This document shows, piece after piece, positions 31,699-42,091 of a stretch of DNA of 64,000 nt. A model generated the notes under the pieces. The model was not told the DNA's origin. It made no database searches and saw only the letters and a program-made list of their open reading frames with translations. Both the position numbers and the translations under genes were made by a program. Every line of letters begins with the position of its first letter. Positions within the stretch are counted from its first letter, which is position 1. Origin of the DNA: Meira nashicola (taxonomy: Eukaryota > Basidiomycota > Exobasidiomycetes > Exobasidiales > Brachybasidiaceae); contig BCJU01000004.1 of assembly GCA_001600355.1 (NCBI GenBank), forward strand, positions 1,054,001-1,118,000. Reading direction: 5' to 3'.

Positions 31699-32541
31699 AT
31701 GGCTCGTTCAACTCGTGCTGCCAAGACAGCTTCAGAAGCTCCCAAAGATGTTAAGAGAAAATCGGAAGGAAGTACCAGCACTGCAAAAGATTCTCTTGAT
31801 AGTATCGCAAAACCTTCCACATCCTCTCTGTCACCATGCTGGCTAATGAAAGCAGAACCTGATACAAGACTAGAAAAGGGCATTGATATCTCATTTAGCG
31901 TAGATACATTTGCAAAGATGCCCAGCAAGATCACCCAATGGGATGGCGTACGAAATCCAGAAGCAAGAACGATGATGAGAGAAAAGATGAAGATTGGGGA
32001 CAAAGTATTATTTTATCATAGCAATTGCAAACTTCCCGGTATTGCAGGATTGGCAAAAGTAGTTAAAGAGGGATACCCAGATTACACTGCATGGGATTCA
32101 AAACATCCTTACTTTGATCCAAAGACAGACAAAGACAACCCGAAATGGTTCATGGTGGATTTGCAATTAGAGAGAAAGCTACCCAATCTTGTTCCTTTAG
32201 CTTTATTGCAATTGTTAAGAGATGATACAACAAAGAAGCTCGATTACCTCACAAAAGTACACCGAAATGCAATCTCATCCATGCAATTACTCAATAGGGG
32301 TAGATTGAGTGTCCAAATGGTTGAGCCAGAGGCATATGAAGCAATTGTTTTGCTTGCTGACAAAGGCGGATGGCAGGAATGGCCAGGGAAATGGCAAGTC
32401 AAAGCATCCAAAAAAGAAGTGGCAGAGCAAGACAATGAAAAATCTGATAGTGAGAAGAAAGCGTCGAAGAAGAGAGATGCGGACAGTGCAGACTCAAGTG
32501 GTCCAACGCAGAAGAGAAGTCGAGCCAGCAGACATAATTGA
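31699..32541 (+). CDS. EVE-domain protein, thymocyte nuclear protein 1 (THYN1) type
   Basis: 280 residues from the ATG at 31699; the frame is open about 100 bases upstream but the call starts at a good AAAATGG context with a basic N-terminus. After a Ser/Lys-rich nuclear-type leader, the EVE domain (about 53-235) shows CWLMKAEPDTRLEKG, WDGVRNPEARTMMREKMKIGD, LFYHSNCKLPGIAGLAKVV, YPDYTAWDSKHPYFD and WFMVDLQLERKLPN. The C-terminus is Lys/Glu-rich and ends KKRDADSADSSGPTQKRSR, a plausible nuclear signal. EVE domains belong to the PUA fold and are thought to bind modified DNA or RNA bases; the ligand here is unknown. Confidence 0.9.
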   Translation: MARSTRAAKTASEAPKDVKRKSEGSTSTAKDSLDSIAKPSTSSLSPCWLMKAEPDTRLEKGIDISFSVDTFAKMPSKITQWDGVRNPEARTMMREKMKIGDKVLFYHSNCKLPGIAGLAKVVKEGYPDYTAWDSKHPYFDPKTDKDNPKWFMVDLQLERKLPNLVPLALLQLLRDDTTKKLDYLTKVHRNAISSMQLLNRGRLSVQMVEPEAYEAIVLLADKGGWQEWPGKWQVKASKKEVAEQDNEKSDSEKKASKKRDADSADSSGPTQKRSRASRHN

Positions 32542-33235
32542 AATGCTCTCGAGGGCAAGTTTAAAAGGTTTATGTCTCAACAACGTCCATACTAATCATT
32601 CCATAATTTGTACTTTAGAGATTGATACCATGATTATGATTGTCACATTAGCAAAGCGCCAACCTTGGTTGGATTTATTGAGAATTTAATCTTCTCAAAT
32701 ACGCCAAAATGAAAGCACATATGCTTGCGCAATGTTGTTGTTTCGTGTCAGCTTGAATGTCTGCTGCTGCAATTCTTCGCGTCTTGGTCTGCGCGCGCAC
32801 TGTTCAAACTAAGGCGAAATTCGAGTCTCTTTCTTTAGCTTTGGAATTTTAACAGTAACAGCAGGCCGTGCGGCTTCATCGCCCTTAGTGGGTACAAGAC
32901 CATATGGGCCGTGTGTAAGAAAAGAATGAGAGATACACACCAGATCTCGCACGCTTCCATTCTACGTTCCCATCTCCACGATCTTCAGCATACAATCACG
33001 ACAGACTTTGGCTTTCCCACCTTAGATTCAGAGCAAACTTTTGAATTCGCCTTGACGAAAGAGTGTTTTGAAAGCACGAGTCGATTCACATACAGACTCT
33101 GCTTTTCAAAGAACCGTGTTTTGATTTGATTTGACTTATAGACATCAACAAACATTTCTTTGATTCCGACAAACATATATATTTCACCTTCTTTATACTT
33201 ACGACAACAAAGCTTTTATCACACTTTAGCCCAAA
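32542..33235. other. Intergenic region
   Basis: 694 bases between co-oriented genes, mainly the promoter of the PP2A scaffold gene. The final 60 bases are pyrimidine/adenine-rich, as in 5' UTRs. No other gene recognised. Confidence 0.5.
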
Positions 33236-35087
33236 ATGGAAAATGAAGAACAGCTTTACCCAATTGCTATCTTAATCGATGAGCTAAAATCGGATGATGT
33301 CACATTACGTTTAAACGCCATTCATCGTATTTCAACAATCGCATTAGCATTGGGACCCGAACGTGCACGAGATGAACTAATTCCATTTTTGCAAGATTCT
33401 CTAGACGATGAAGATGAAGTTTTGCTAGCTTTGGCAGAGGAATTAGGTCAAGGTTTCGTTGAATATTTGGGTGGTCCAGCATATGCACATTTGCTTCTCG
33501 GCCCTTTGGAAAACTTAGCTGCCGTCGAAGAGACTGTTGTGCGAGAAAAGGTATGTAATACAAGTCCTCTTTATAGCTTTCTTCAGCATGCTTACCATCA
33601 TATTTTTCACTTCTTTCTTTTCTACACAGGCATCAGAGTCAATCACAAAAATTGCAGAAGTTCTATCCAAACCTCAAATTGAAGAGCATTACTTCCCTTT
33701 GCTTAGAAGGTTGTCAGGAGGAGACTGGTTCACTTCACGAACAAGCTCAACATCTCTCTTTGCTGCAGTGTACGCCAAAGTGAGTCCAGCCCTTCAAGAT
33801 GAATTACGTAAATTGTTTGCTGCTTTGTGCAACGATGATACTCCTATGGTCAGACGCGCAGCAGCACGAGACCTAGGACCGTTCGCCAAAAATCTGTCCA
33901 AAGAACTTGTCGTTTCAGACATCATTCCACTATACCGAAAATTGTCTTCAGATGATCAAGACTCCGTTCGTCTTTTAACCGTTCAAGACTTGATCGCAAT
34001 TGCTCAAGTCTTGGATCACGAAGAAACAAAGAGCTATCTACTTCCTTCAATGCGCAACGCTGTTTCAGACAAGAGCTGGCGGGTACGATACATGGTTGCC
34101 GACCACTTTGTCGAATTGGCATCAGCTGTTGGCGAAGACGTCGTACGTGATGAATTAGTTATGGCATTTGTACAATTGCTCAAAGACAACGAAGCAGAGG
34201 TACGTACAGCAGGAGCGGGCCAAATCCCTGGTTTTGCTAAATTGATCGATCAAGATATCATTTTGGCACGATTGATGCCATGCGTTCGCGATCTTGCAAG
34301 TGATTCTTCTCAACATGTTCGTGCCGCTCTTGGAACGCAGATCAGCGGTTTGGCACCTCTTCTAGGAAAGGATGCAACAATCGAACACCTTTTACCTCTT
34401 TTCTTGAAGCTGTTGAAGGATGACTTTAGCGATGTTCGACTTAACATTATCTCCAAATTGGAACAAGTGAATGAAGTGATCGGAATCGACCTTCTATCGC
34501 AGTCGCTATTACCTGCAATCGTCGAGTTGGCAGAAGACAAACAATGGAGAGTTAGACAAGCTATTATCGAGTATATCCCATTGTTGGCAAATCAATTGGG
34601 TGTAGAATTCTTTGACGAACAATTGAGCAATTTGTGCATGTCATGGCTTGGTGATACAGTCTTCAGCATTCGTGAGGCAGCAACAGTGAACTTGCGTAAA
34701 TTAACAGAAGTCTTTGGAGTTGATTGGGCACGCAATACAATCATTCCCAAAGTTTTGCAAATGGGAGCACATCCAAATTATCTATACAGAATGACAACAC
34801 TTTTCGCTATAACCACAATGGCACCTTCACTGAATACTAGCGTGATCGTTGACAGTGTTTTGGAAACCGTTTTGCCAATGGTCAATGATCCTATCCCAAA
34901 TATTCGTTTCAATGTTGCAAAATCATTTGAAGTTTTGGCTCAAGTACTAAACGAAACACCTGAAGGAAAAGCAGTGATTAAATCAAAGATTTTACCAGGA
35001 TTGGAAAAGCTCAAAGATGATCAAGATGCAGATGTGAGATTCTTTGCACAAAAGGCCATGGAAGCGGACTCGATCGTAAGAGCTTGA
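33236..35087 (+). CDS. TPD3: PP2A scaffold subunit A (PR65/Tpd3), HEAT repeats
   Basis: Scaffold that joins the catalytic and regulatory subunits of protein phosphatase 2A. Exons 33236..33550 and 33630..35087 flank a 79-nt intron (33551..33629, GTATGT...CACAG); the join is in phase and gives 590 residues, the usual length (about 589). The sequence is a run of HEAT repeats of about 39 residues with the intra-repeat D/V/R pattern (for example [93 protein letters not shown]). It is convergent with the Kin1 gene, with 323 bases between stops. Confidence 0.95.
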
Positions 35088-35410
35088 GCGAATGTGTAGC
35101 AAAAGCAAAAAATTGGAGTTGAAAGTTTTAGAGTAAAAAGATATATCATCATGTTAGTATAAGCACGCATGAATCCATCTATTCATCACATACTGGGTCT
35201 GAGTGTAAAATGCGTAAAGGTATGCTGCGTATCAACCTTTTCATCTTATAATAATTCATAAGTGACATGTCTCTAGAAAAACGATTCTAATCGGGTAAAG
35301 TGAGCATTGAAAAATGGTTTCAAGAATAATAATTACATGCAATAAAGAGAATCTCCTTAAACCCTTTTTTTCACGAACGGGTGTGAATCACAAACAATGT
35401 TTGCGGAGAA
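35088..35410. other. Convergent 3' intergenic region
   Basis: 323 bases between the stops of PP2A-A and Kin1. A/T-rich, with AATAAAG-type polyadenylation-like sequence near 35341. No gene recognised. Confidence 0.5.
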
Positions 35411-38400
35411 TTACAACTTCAACTCTTGTAATACTCTCCTTGCCAATTGTTGATATTGCCAGGGATTTCCGCTAATTCTCCTGAATTGCAATCCATTTAC
35501 ACCCAATAAAAGTGGCACTTTAACCACATAAATCTCAAATCGGACTGCTAATTCCATAGCCATCGAATTGCCTGTCTGACTGGATGAATTGGCTATACTA
35601 CGTGTATTTTGACTTCCTCCGCTACTTTGTTTGCTTGGAACAGGAGGTGGATCGCCAGCAGAAGTGTTCAAAATAGGACTTTGGTTGGAATGCATTGTCA
35701 TAACGGGACTTTGAGTTCTGCTTTGCATAAAGCTTGGAGCACCCAAAGAATCTGTACGTTGACGTGATTTACCTCGTGAAGGTGTCACTGCATCACGGTC
35801 TATTTGCTCTGAATTAAGCTCTTCTCGTGTTGCTGTACCTGCTGTGATACTACTATTTCTACTTCTTGATTTGCTTCCAACGATATTCTTTCGTCCAACC
35901 TCACTTCCATTTTGATCATGAGAAGAAATTGCGTCGAAATTCTGAGTTGATCCATTTGTACTTCCAATATCATCATGATTACTTCCGCCTCTTCTGTCTT
36001 TCTTGTTACTATTTGAAGCAAATGACATCCTGCTTGGCCTGCGTCTAGGCGATCGAATCATTCCTCCTTCGATGCCACCTTCCGAAAACGTTGGATTAGA
36101 TTCGTTCAATTCAGCTTGAGGTGTAATACGAGCATTGCCATGACCTGATGCGACCGTATTCAAAGCATTAGCATCAGGACCACCGTTTGCAGCATTGAAA
36201 GCGGAAAAGTCTAAGCTTGGCATATGAACGCATTCATAACCACCTTTGACGTCGCGATATTGCAAACCAATTCTTTCCAAAACTCTGATCAGATCTGCAT
36301 GCAATAAAGCTCGAGGCTTTGTTGTAGTTGTTTGAACGCTGAATAATCCTTTCAAAAAGACTGGTTTTGATGAAAAATGGTCAGAAGCAGAAGCTGGAGT
36401 GTTTGTGTTGGAAGCATTCATATTACGATTGCCGCTCTTACTGCTAGGAGTTGCAGTATTTTGTCCAACATTATGGTCGAAAGAACTCTGTGGAGCTGTG
36501 TCAAGCGGTGAAGCTGGGAAATCATCACTTGGTCTTCGCATGCCTGTTGGTGACATCTTTGGTGACATTACAGCATCAGCAGTATTGCTTTGCAAGTATT
36601 GATTTCCGCTTGCACGACTCATGCTGGCTGCGGGTGTTGAACGAGGATTGTAACTTGCTCGTCTAGTGTCAAGAAGTGTTCCCGCTCGTCTAATTTCTGC
36701 GTTGCGAGCGTTAGAAGGACTCTGATCCTCTTCCATTGCCCTTCGCTCATCGGCTTGACTTTCTTCTACTTGACCTAAACCAGCGGCAGCTCCAGCACCC
36801 GAAGTTGAAACACCGGGAACTTGAACGCTTGCTCTGCGTGTAACGAGCGAACCAGTACCAATACCGCCAGTACTCATTCGTACCTGTCTGCGTTTATCTT
36901 TTGCGTCCAATTCTGTCGGTGTAGATGGGGAACGGCCAATAAATGATCCAAATCTGCGCGAGAGTGAACTACCAGTCGTTGGTTGATTTAATTGCTGTTG
37001 AGGTGTAGCTGGAACAAATTCAGATGTAGCACGATTCTCCAACACTTCATTCTCTACCGGACTTAAAGCCATGATGGGTGTGACGCCTGCATGGAAACTC
37101 CTTCGTTTGTCAGGCGAAGAAGATGCAACCCTTGAAGTTCTAGATGCAACCATTACTTCGCTTTCTAATGGTGTTGGTGGTAGAGGAGATGCTTGATTTG
37201 GCGAAGCTGTTGCATTGTTCCCGCTTCCTCTTGATTTCATCGTCATACTCAAGCTGCGTTTATGATTTGAGACTGAAGGTGGAGTTGCAGTTGGTGGAGC
37301 GCCGCTGACTATATTACGAGCAACTGCTGCTTCTGGAGCTGTGGCGTATGCAGTTCCACTCGGGCGACCAGCAGCGACATTTGGAGAAGGTACACCAGCT
37401 GAGCCTTTACCACCACGTAAAGCTGCTTCCACTTCGTCACCTTGAGCACGAGCACGTGGCGGTCCAGTCATATTGGCCAAAGGTTGGCTCTTTTGACGTG
37501 AATCGAATACGGGTGTAGGAGTTGATGAAGAATTTGAACCTGCTGTTCTTGCACTCATAGGAGGTGCCGGGAGATCAGGAACAGGTCCATCACGTCTTGA
37601 TGCAGCTGGAATGTGCGAGATTTCCGGAATTCGTAATGCTTCCGTTGGAATATCTGCCGCTGTAGGCATAGAAGATCGATTAATTTCGTTTCGATGATTT
37701 GCTGCACCTGACGATGGCGTTGGAACTGGTGAGATCACGTTTTGAGGAATTGGTGGCATTGTACTTGCACCATTGAGTGAGATATTAGAACTGGCAAAGA
37801 ATGAATGGCCATATAATCTTTCTCTTTCCATCTTTTCCTGTACAAGGTAATAGATCGAGATCAAAGGATGGAAGCCACGAGTTGGATCCAATGGCTCTTT
37901 TCCTTGCATCGAATTACCAGAATGAGCACCACCTGAATTTGAATTATTCGAGCCATTGTTCACAGTTGCACTATCATCCTTTGATCCGAAGAGCGATGAT
38001 CCACCTAACTTTTTACGGTAAAAGTCAATACCGGAAAAGCGTCGAGAGCTAGACTTTGATTTAGAGTCAACGCTTGCTCTGGTCGAAGAGCGTCCCAAAG
38101 GTGTTGATCCACCCATATCAGCAGATGAGATCGAAGTGCCATTTGTAAGACCATGTTTAATTTCCCAAGCTTGTAATGCTTGTTGGTAGGCATCACTTGT
38201 CAAAACTTCCAACAATCTCGCCTCAATATCTTCAGGTGATCCAAACTCAAATCCAGTCATGCCTTTAATCACTTCTGGATTCAAAGATTGGGTTCGCAAA
38301 GGCTGACGAGTTTGAATGTGTGGATTTGGCGCTCCGTCATACCCTTTCACCATCCATGGATGTGCAAGAATTTCCGGCAAAGTTGCACGCATTGAAGGAT

Positions 38401-40627
38401 TGGTTACTAGCATGCGTGATAAAATATGCTTGCATTCCCCGCTCAACCAGGCAGGATATTCGACTTGTCCTTTCTTAATCTTGGCATGCAAAGCCGGCAT
38501 ACTTTGATCGTCAAATGGAACCTTTCCGCAAACCAAAACGTAAAGCACGATACCAAAACTCCAAACGTCTACTTCTGGTCCGGTGTATGCTTTGGCATTG
38601 AGCAATTCAGGCGCAGCAAAATAGAGTGATCCGCAAAAAGTATTCAACTGTGAATGAGGTGAGAATAAATTCGACAAACCGAAATCGATAATCTTGATAT
38701 TCCCAGTCTTTGAAATCAAAATATTTTCGATTTTCAAATCACGATGTACAATACTATTACGATGACAGTATTCCAACGCACTACCGATTTGACGAGCAAA
38801 TTTTCTTGCTGCCCTTTCGCGCAAACGCCCATGACTGATGATATAATCCAACATTTGACCTCCATTGACATATTCAAAGATCATATAGTAGTGATTTGGA
38901 TGAATAATCATCTCTCGCATCCCACAAACATATGGATGGTGCAATAATAACTGTAAGCTACCTTCACGAACTGTGCGCACTTCTTTTGAATGATCTTTTG
39001 CAGCTGCTTTGGCCAAAAAGCTCGCAGTAGGTGGAGCGACATGTTTTTCAGTCCCATCAGAATGGTGAGATGGTCGTGGATTTTGAGCTGCAGCCAAAGA
39101 AGTATGTCTTGGGATGATTTTGATGGCCACTTTTTCTCCATTGCCCATCTTTACACCTAATTTTACTTTTCCCATACTTCCTGCTCCCAATGTCTTGCCT
39201 AATGCATAATCGCCCAATGTACGTCTTGTTCTACGCTCTCTTTCTCGATCTCTATCCCTGTGTTCCCCTTCGCGTTCTGTCTGTGATTCGCCGTGCGCAG
39301 GTACGGGAGCTTGAGAAGCTGTAGTGCTATGACTGTGAGGGTTAGAAGAATGACGAGGTGTACCACTCCTACTGTCTCCTGATGAGCTCATCGGTCTATT
39401 AAACGTCTGCTCACGTATTCTGTTCTCCATCACACTTTGAGGTCGCATTTGAGATCCAGGTGACATTCCGCGCGCGCTTGGTACTGTTGAAAGTGGAACT
39501 GAATGTTGTCTCTCATTCGCATACGATTGACTAGTCTCATTGGATCCCGTGACCATCTCCAAATTTCGAGCTGCACGTTGAGCATGGAATCTACGGATAT
39601 CATCAATGCTAGATCGATTGCTATCTGCCAAAGTTCGAGCTGGATTTGCATCTGGAGGTGAAAAGGGTGTACCGTCTTGACCAGAAGTTGAAGGTGGTAT
39701 GACCAAAGGTGCAACAGAAGTCGGATGATGATGAGAGCGTACAGCAGTCGGAGGAGTGGATGTAGAAGGTGAAGCTATAACTTCCCGTTCGTAAGAATGT
39801 GTCCTTGACGAATTGATTGGTCTAGGAATGTGTTGAGAAGGTAACGAAGACGGCCCTTGATTCAATGCATCAATTGCTCGTTCTAGGGCTGTAGATCCGG
39901 TAGCATTACTTCCGTTGGAGAGAGGTAATGAAACTTGCTCTCTATCCAACGCTGCATTTTGCATTGGTAGGCCAGGAAGAGGCTTTGCTCCTCCAGGTGA
40001 TGCGTAACCAGTTTCACTTGCACTTCTTCGACTTGAAGAAGATGTCGGTCTTCTAACATGACTAGGACCACTGCTACTTCCAATTGCGCTACCACTTGCA
40101 CCCTGTATACCCGTTGGCGTAAGAGTTGGTCCGAAAACGTCGCTATTCTGCTGCTGAGATGGAATGCCGTTTGAATTCGAAGTCGATCGGGCGGCGGATG
40201 AAGAGACTGTGCTACTTGCCATATGAACGGATTCGTGTAAAGGTGGTGCAACGCTTCCGGCTGCTGTGCTACTTGCGGTACTGGATGCTGTACTACCTTG
40301 TTTTCTTGAAGTATCGGGTGATGGTTCGGCAGATGTTTGAGATGCTCTTGGAGACATAGGTACACTATCAACCGTCTTTACCAAAGCATCTTCAACAATT
40401 GGATTTGGCCTCAATTGAGCTTCGTTTAATTGTTGATTTTCTGGCACGCTTGCCAAACCTCCAGGACCTTCGCTCATACTCGATATTCCTGCCGTGCCGC
40501 TTGCCAATCCTGCTGGCTTTTGAACATCATCGGGATATATACTATCGAGTAAATCCATCGCCTCTGCTGATCCAGGACCGCTAGATTCTCGTATAGCGTG
40601 ACCTCTGGATGGTGCTGGTAAACTCAT
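35411..40627 (-). CDS. KIN1: Ser/Thr protein kinase of the Kin1/Kin2 (MARK/PAR-1) family
   Basis: Polarity and exocytosis kinase of the cell cortex. 1738 residues, no intron. Long Ser/Pro-rich N-terminus (1-465) with charged RDRERERRTRR just before the kinase domain (about 470-760). Kinase motifs: LGAGSMGKVKLG, VAIK, HRDLKIENIL, DFGLSNLF, CGSLYFAAPELL, DVWSFGIVLYVLVCGKVPFD. An insertion of about 45 residues follows VAIKIIPR, as seen in fungal Kin1 proteins. A segment after the kinase domain (RGFHPLISIYYLVQEKMERE) is a further Kin1 mark. A very long disordered linker leads to a C-terminal KA1 domain (about 1690-1738: FEIYVVKVPLLLGVNGLQFRR..., ending LARRVLQELKL) that binds acidic lipids. All catalytic residues are present. 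Confidence 0.93.
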   Translation of the reverse strand: MSLPAPSRGHAIRESSGPGSAEAMDLLDSIYPDDVQKPAGLASGTAGISSMSEGPGGLASVPENQQLNEAQLRPNPIVEDALVKTVDSVPMSPRASQTSAEPSPDTSRKQGSTASSTASSTAAGSVAPPLHESVHMASSTVSSSAARSTSNSNGIPSQQQNSDVFGPTLTPTGIQGASGSAIGSSSGPSHVRRPTSSSSRRSASETGYASPGGAKPLPGLPMQNAALDREQVSLPLSNGSNATGSTALERAIDALNQGPSSLPSQHIPRPINSSRTHSYEREVIASPSTSTPPTAVRSHHHPTSVAPLVIPPSTSGQDGTPFSPPDANPARTLADSNRSSIDDIRRFHAQRAARNLEMVTGSNETSQSYANERQHSVPLSTVPSARGMSPGSQMRPQSVMENRIREQTFNRPMSSSGDSRSGTPRHSSNPHSHSTTASQAPVPAHGESQTEREGEHRDRDRERERRTRRTLGDYALGKTLGAGSMGKVKLGVKMGNGEKVAIKIIPRHTSLAAAQNPRPSHHSDGTEKHVAPPTASFLAKAAAKDHSKEVRTVREGSLQLLLHHPYVCGMREMIIHPNHYYMIFEYVNGGQMLDYIISHGRLRERAARKFARQIGSALEYCHRNSIVHRDLKIENILISKTGNIKIIDFGLSNLFSPHSQLNTFCGSLYFAAPELLNAKAYTGPEVDVWSFGIVLYVLVCGKVPFDDQSMPALHAKIKKGQVEYPAWLSGECKHILSRMLVTNPSMRATLPEILAHPWMVKGYDGAPNPHIQTRQPLRTQSLNPEVIKGMTGFEFGSPEDIEARLLEVLTSDAYQQALQAWEIKHGLTNGTSISSADMGGSTPLGRSSTRASVDSKSKSSSRRFSGIDFYRKKLGGSSLFGSKDDSATVNNGSNNSNSGGAHSGNSMQGKEPLDPTRGFHPLISIYYLVQEKMERERLYGHSFFASSNISLNGASTMPPIPQNVISPVPTPSSGAANHRNEINRSSMPTAADIPTEALRIPEISHIPAASRRDGPVPDLPAPPMSARTAGSNSSSTPTPVFDSRQKSQPLANMTGPPRARAQGDEVEAALRGGKGSAGVPSPNVAAGRPSGTAYATAPEAAVARNIVSGAPPTATPPSVSNHKRSLSMTMKSRGSGNNATASPNQASPLPPTPLESEVMVASRTSRVASSSPDKRRSFHAGVTPIMALSPVENEVLENRATSEFVPATPQQQLNQPTTGSSLSRRFGSFIGRSPSTPTELDAKDKRRQVRMSTGGIGTGSLVTRRASVQVPGVSTSGAGAAAGLGQVEESQADERRAMEEDQSPSNARNAEIRRAGTLLDTRRASYNPRSTPAASMSRASGNQYLQSNTADAVMSPKMSPTGMRRPSDDFPASPLDTAPQSSFDHNVGQNTATPSSKSGNRNMNASNTNTPASASDHFSSKPVFLKGLFSVQTTTTKPRALLHADLIRVLERIGLQYRDVKGGYECVHMPSLDFSAFNAANGGPDANALNTVASGHGNARITPQAELNESNPTFSEGGIEGGMIRSPRRRPSRMSFASNSNKKDRRGGSNHDDIGSTNGSTQNFDAISSHDQNGSEVGRKNIVGSKSRSRNSSITAGTATREELNSEQIDRDAVTPSRGKSRQRTDSLGAPSFMQSRTQSPVMTMHSNQSPILNTSAGDPPPVPSKQSSGGSQNTRSIANSSSQTGNSMAMELAVRFEIYVVKVPLLLGVNGLQFRRISGNPWQYQQLARRVLQELKL

Positions 40628-40950
40628 GATGTGGTCGTAAAAAAAAATCGAAGCTATTTGATCACCTCTTTTATTGAATCTTTACTATTTTGTCTTTTGA
40701 AAAAAGTTTCTTTGCAAGCTTAGCTATTCCTACTGAGAAGCCAAGTACATCTGCCAAAAGTGAACTTTAACAATCGATGCAAAAATCGTTACAAGTCGTA
40801 TTCCAGGTGTCTCATATGTCATCCGATCATTTGGGCCGGAAAGGATGAATTTCGGTTTTCGATAAATTTTCTGCCTTTTTTTTTGGATACTACCAGCCAA
40901 GCAATCGGTCGCTTTCCAAAACAATATTGATGTATGTATTCGGAAGAAAT

Positions 40951-40984
40951 TGCTTGCTTGCTTGCTTGCTTGCTTTCTTTCTTT
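40951..40984. repeat. (TGCT)n / (TTTC)n microsatellite
   Basis: About six TGCT units running into CTTTCTTTCTTT. Located about 325 bases upstream of the KIN1 start. Confidence 0.9.
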
Positions 40985-41270
40985 GATTCGAATCAAAAGT
41001 GAACACAAATGCCGAGCCAATAAAAAGGAAACAGAAAGGGGGATGATATCAAGTAGTATAAAAATGCACACGCTACCCTTTTCCTTCTTTTGAGATGGAT
41101 TTACCAATGAGTGGTCTCTGTGTTCATTTGCGTGCGTGTTGTACGAGTGTGTGTGTGTGCGTGAGCTTTTTGCGTGTAGACTATGTATAACGCGAAAACG
41201 TCGTTCGCAGGAAACAAGGATACTGCCCGAAGTCGGAAGTTGAATTAAAATTGCTTACCTTCTGAGTGCT

Positions 41271-41275
<5 letters not shown>

Positions 41276-41312
<37 letters not shown>
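41276..41312. repeat. (TG)n microsatellite
   Basis: About 18 uninterrupted TG units, preceded by an imperfect TGTGCG. Located in the 5' region of the KIN1 gene. Confidence 0.95.
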
Positions 41313-41315
<3 letters not shown>

Positions 41316-42091
41316 CGGCGCAGAATATGTATGTAACAGACTATTGAATGTAATTTAGCATTAGTTAGTATTTGTTGTGCTCTGTCTGCCGTGCACCAAA
41401 GACCCTAAAAGTGAGCAAAGCGTACAGCGAATAATAAAATTATTTTAATAATCACGGTTTTGTTTGGTCAAAATAGCTTTTAGCGTTAGACTTGTTTGGC
41501 TCTTTTGCTTAAGATCACCCGGGCGGAGAAAAGGCACAAATGCTGAACTGACGCCCTAGATTGATAGGACAGTAATGATATGAGTACATTATATGAATAT
41601 GATACGTCGATAAAAGGAGCTAGAATGGCTTTTCAATGTCCTCTTTTATTCGCATTGACATTTATGCCCGTTCAACTCCAAAAGGCACCGCAGATTCAAC
41701 AGCACTCTGCGTAATTTTAGCACGTTCAGGCACCTATTAGCGCAAAAATCTTATGATGAACACCGCGACAGCTCTAAGACTATGTATATAAAAAAAAAGT
41801 ACTATAATATGTACTTCCCAAGTATATCCGTATCAGATGTCAATTGTGTTTTTTTTAAACTCAATCAGGAATGTTGGGCGTCAAAATATAAATAAAAAAG
41901 TCAACACGGAATGGTATTTGTAAGTGTATCGTAAGCCCGGCAAAACAAGACCATTTTTTGAAATACGTAAGAAAGAAAGTATAAACGAGCGGAATTGAGA
42001 AAAACAAGAGAATATGATCAAGAAAGAAAAGGTGGAAGAAGAAGCAAAGGAGGACAGAAATAATAGTCTAATATAGTAGGGTATTTATTAA

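Larger units (their letters stand above)
40628..42091. other. Long intergenic region with simple repeats
   Basis: 1.46 kb upstream of KIN1 and downstream of the TPR gene. It holds a (TGCT) run at about 40951-40975, a short (TG) run at about 41147-41159 and a long (TG) run at about 41276-41312. The last 200 bases are purine-rich (aagaaagaaaagg). No gene recognised. Confidence 0.7.
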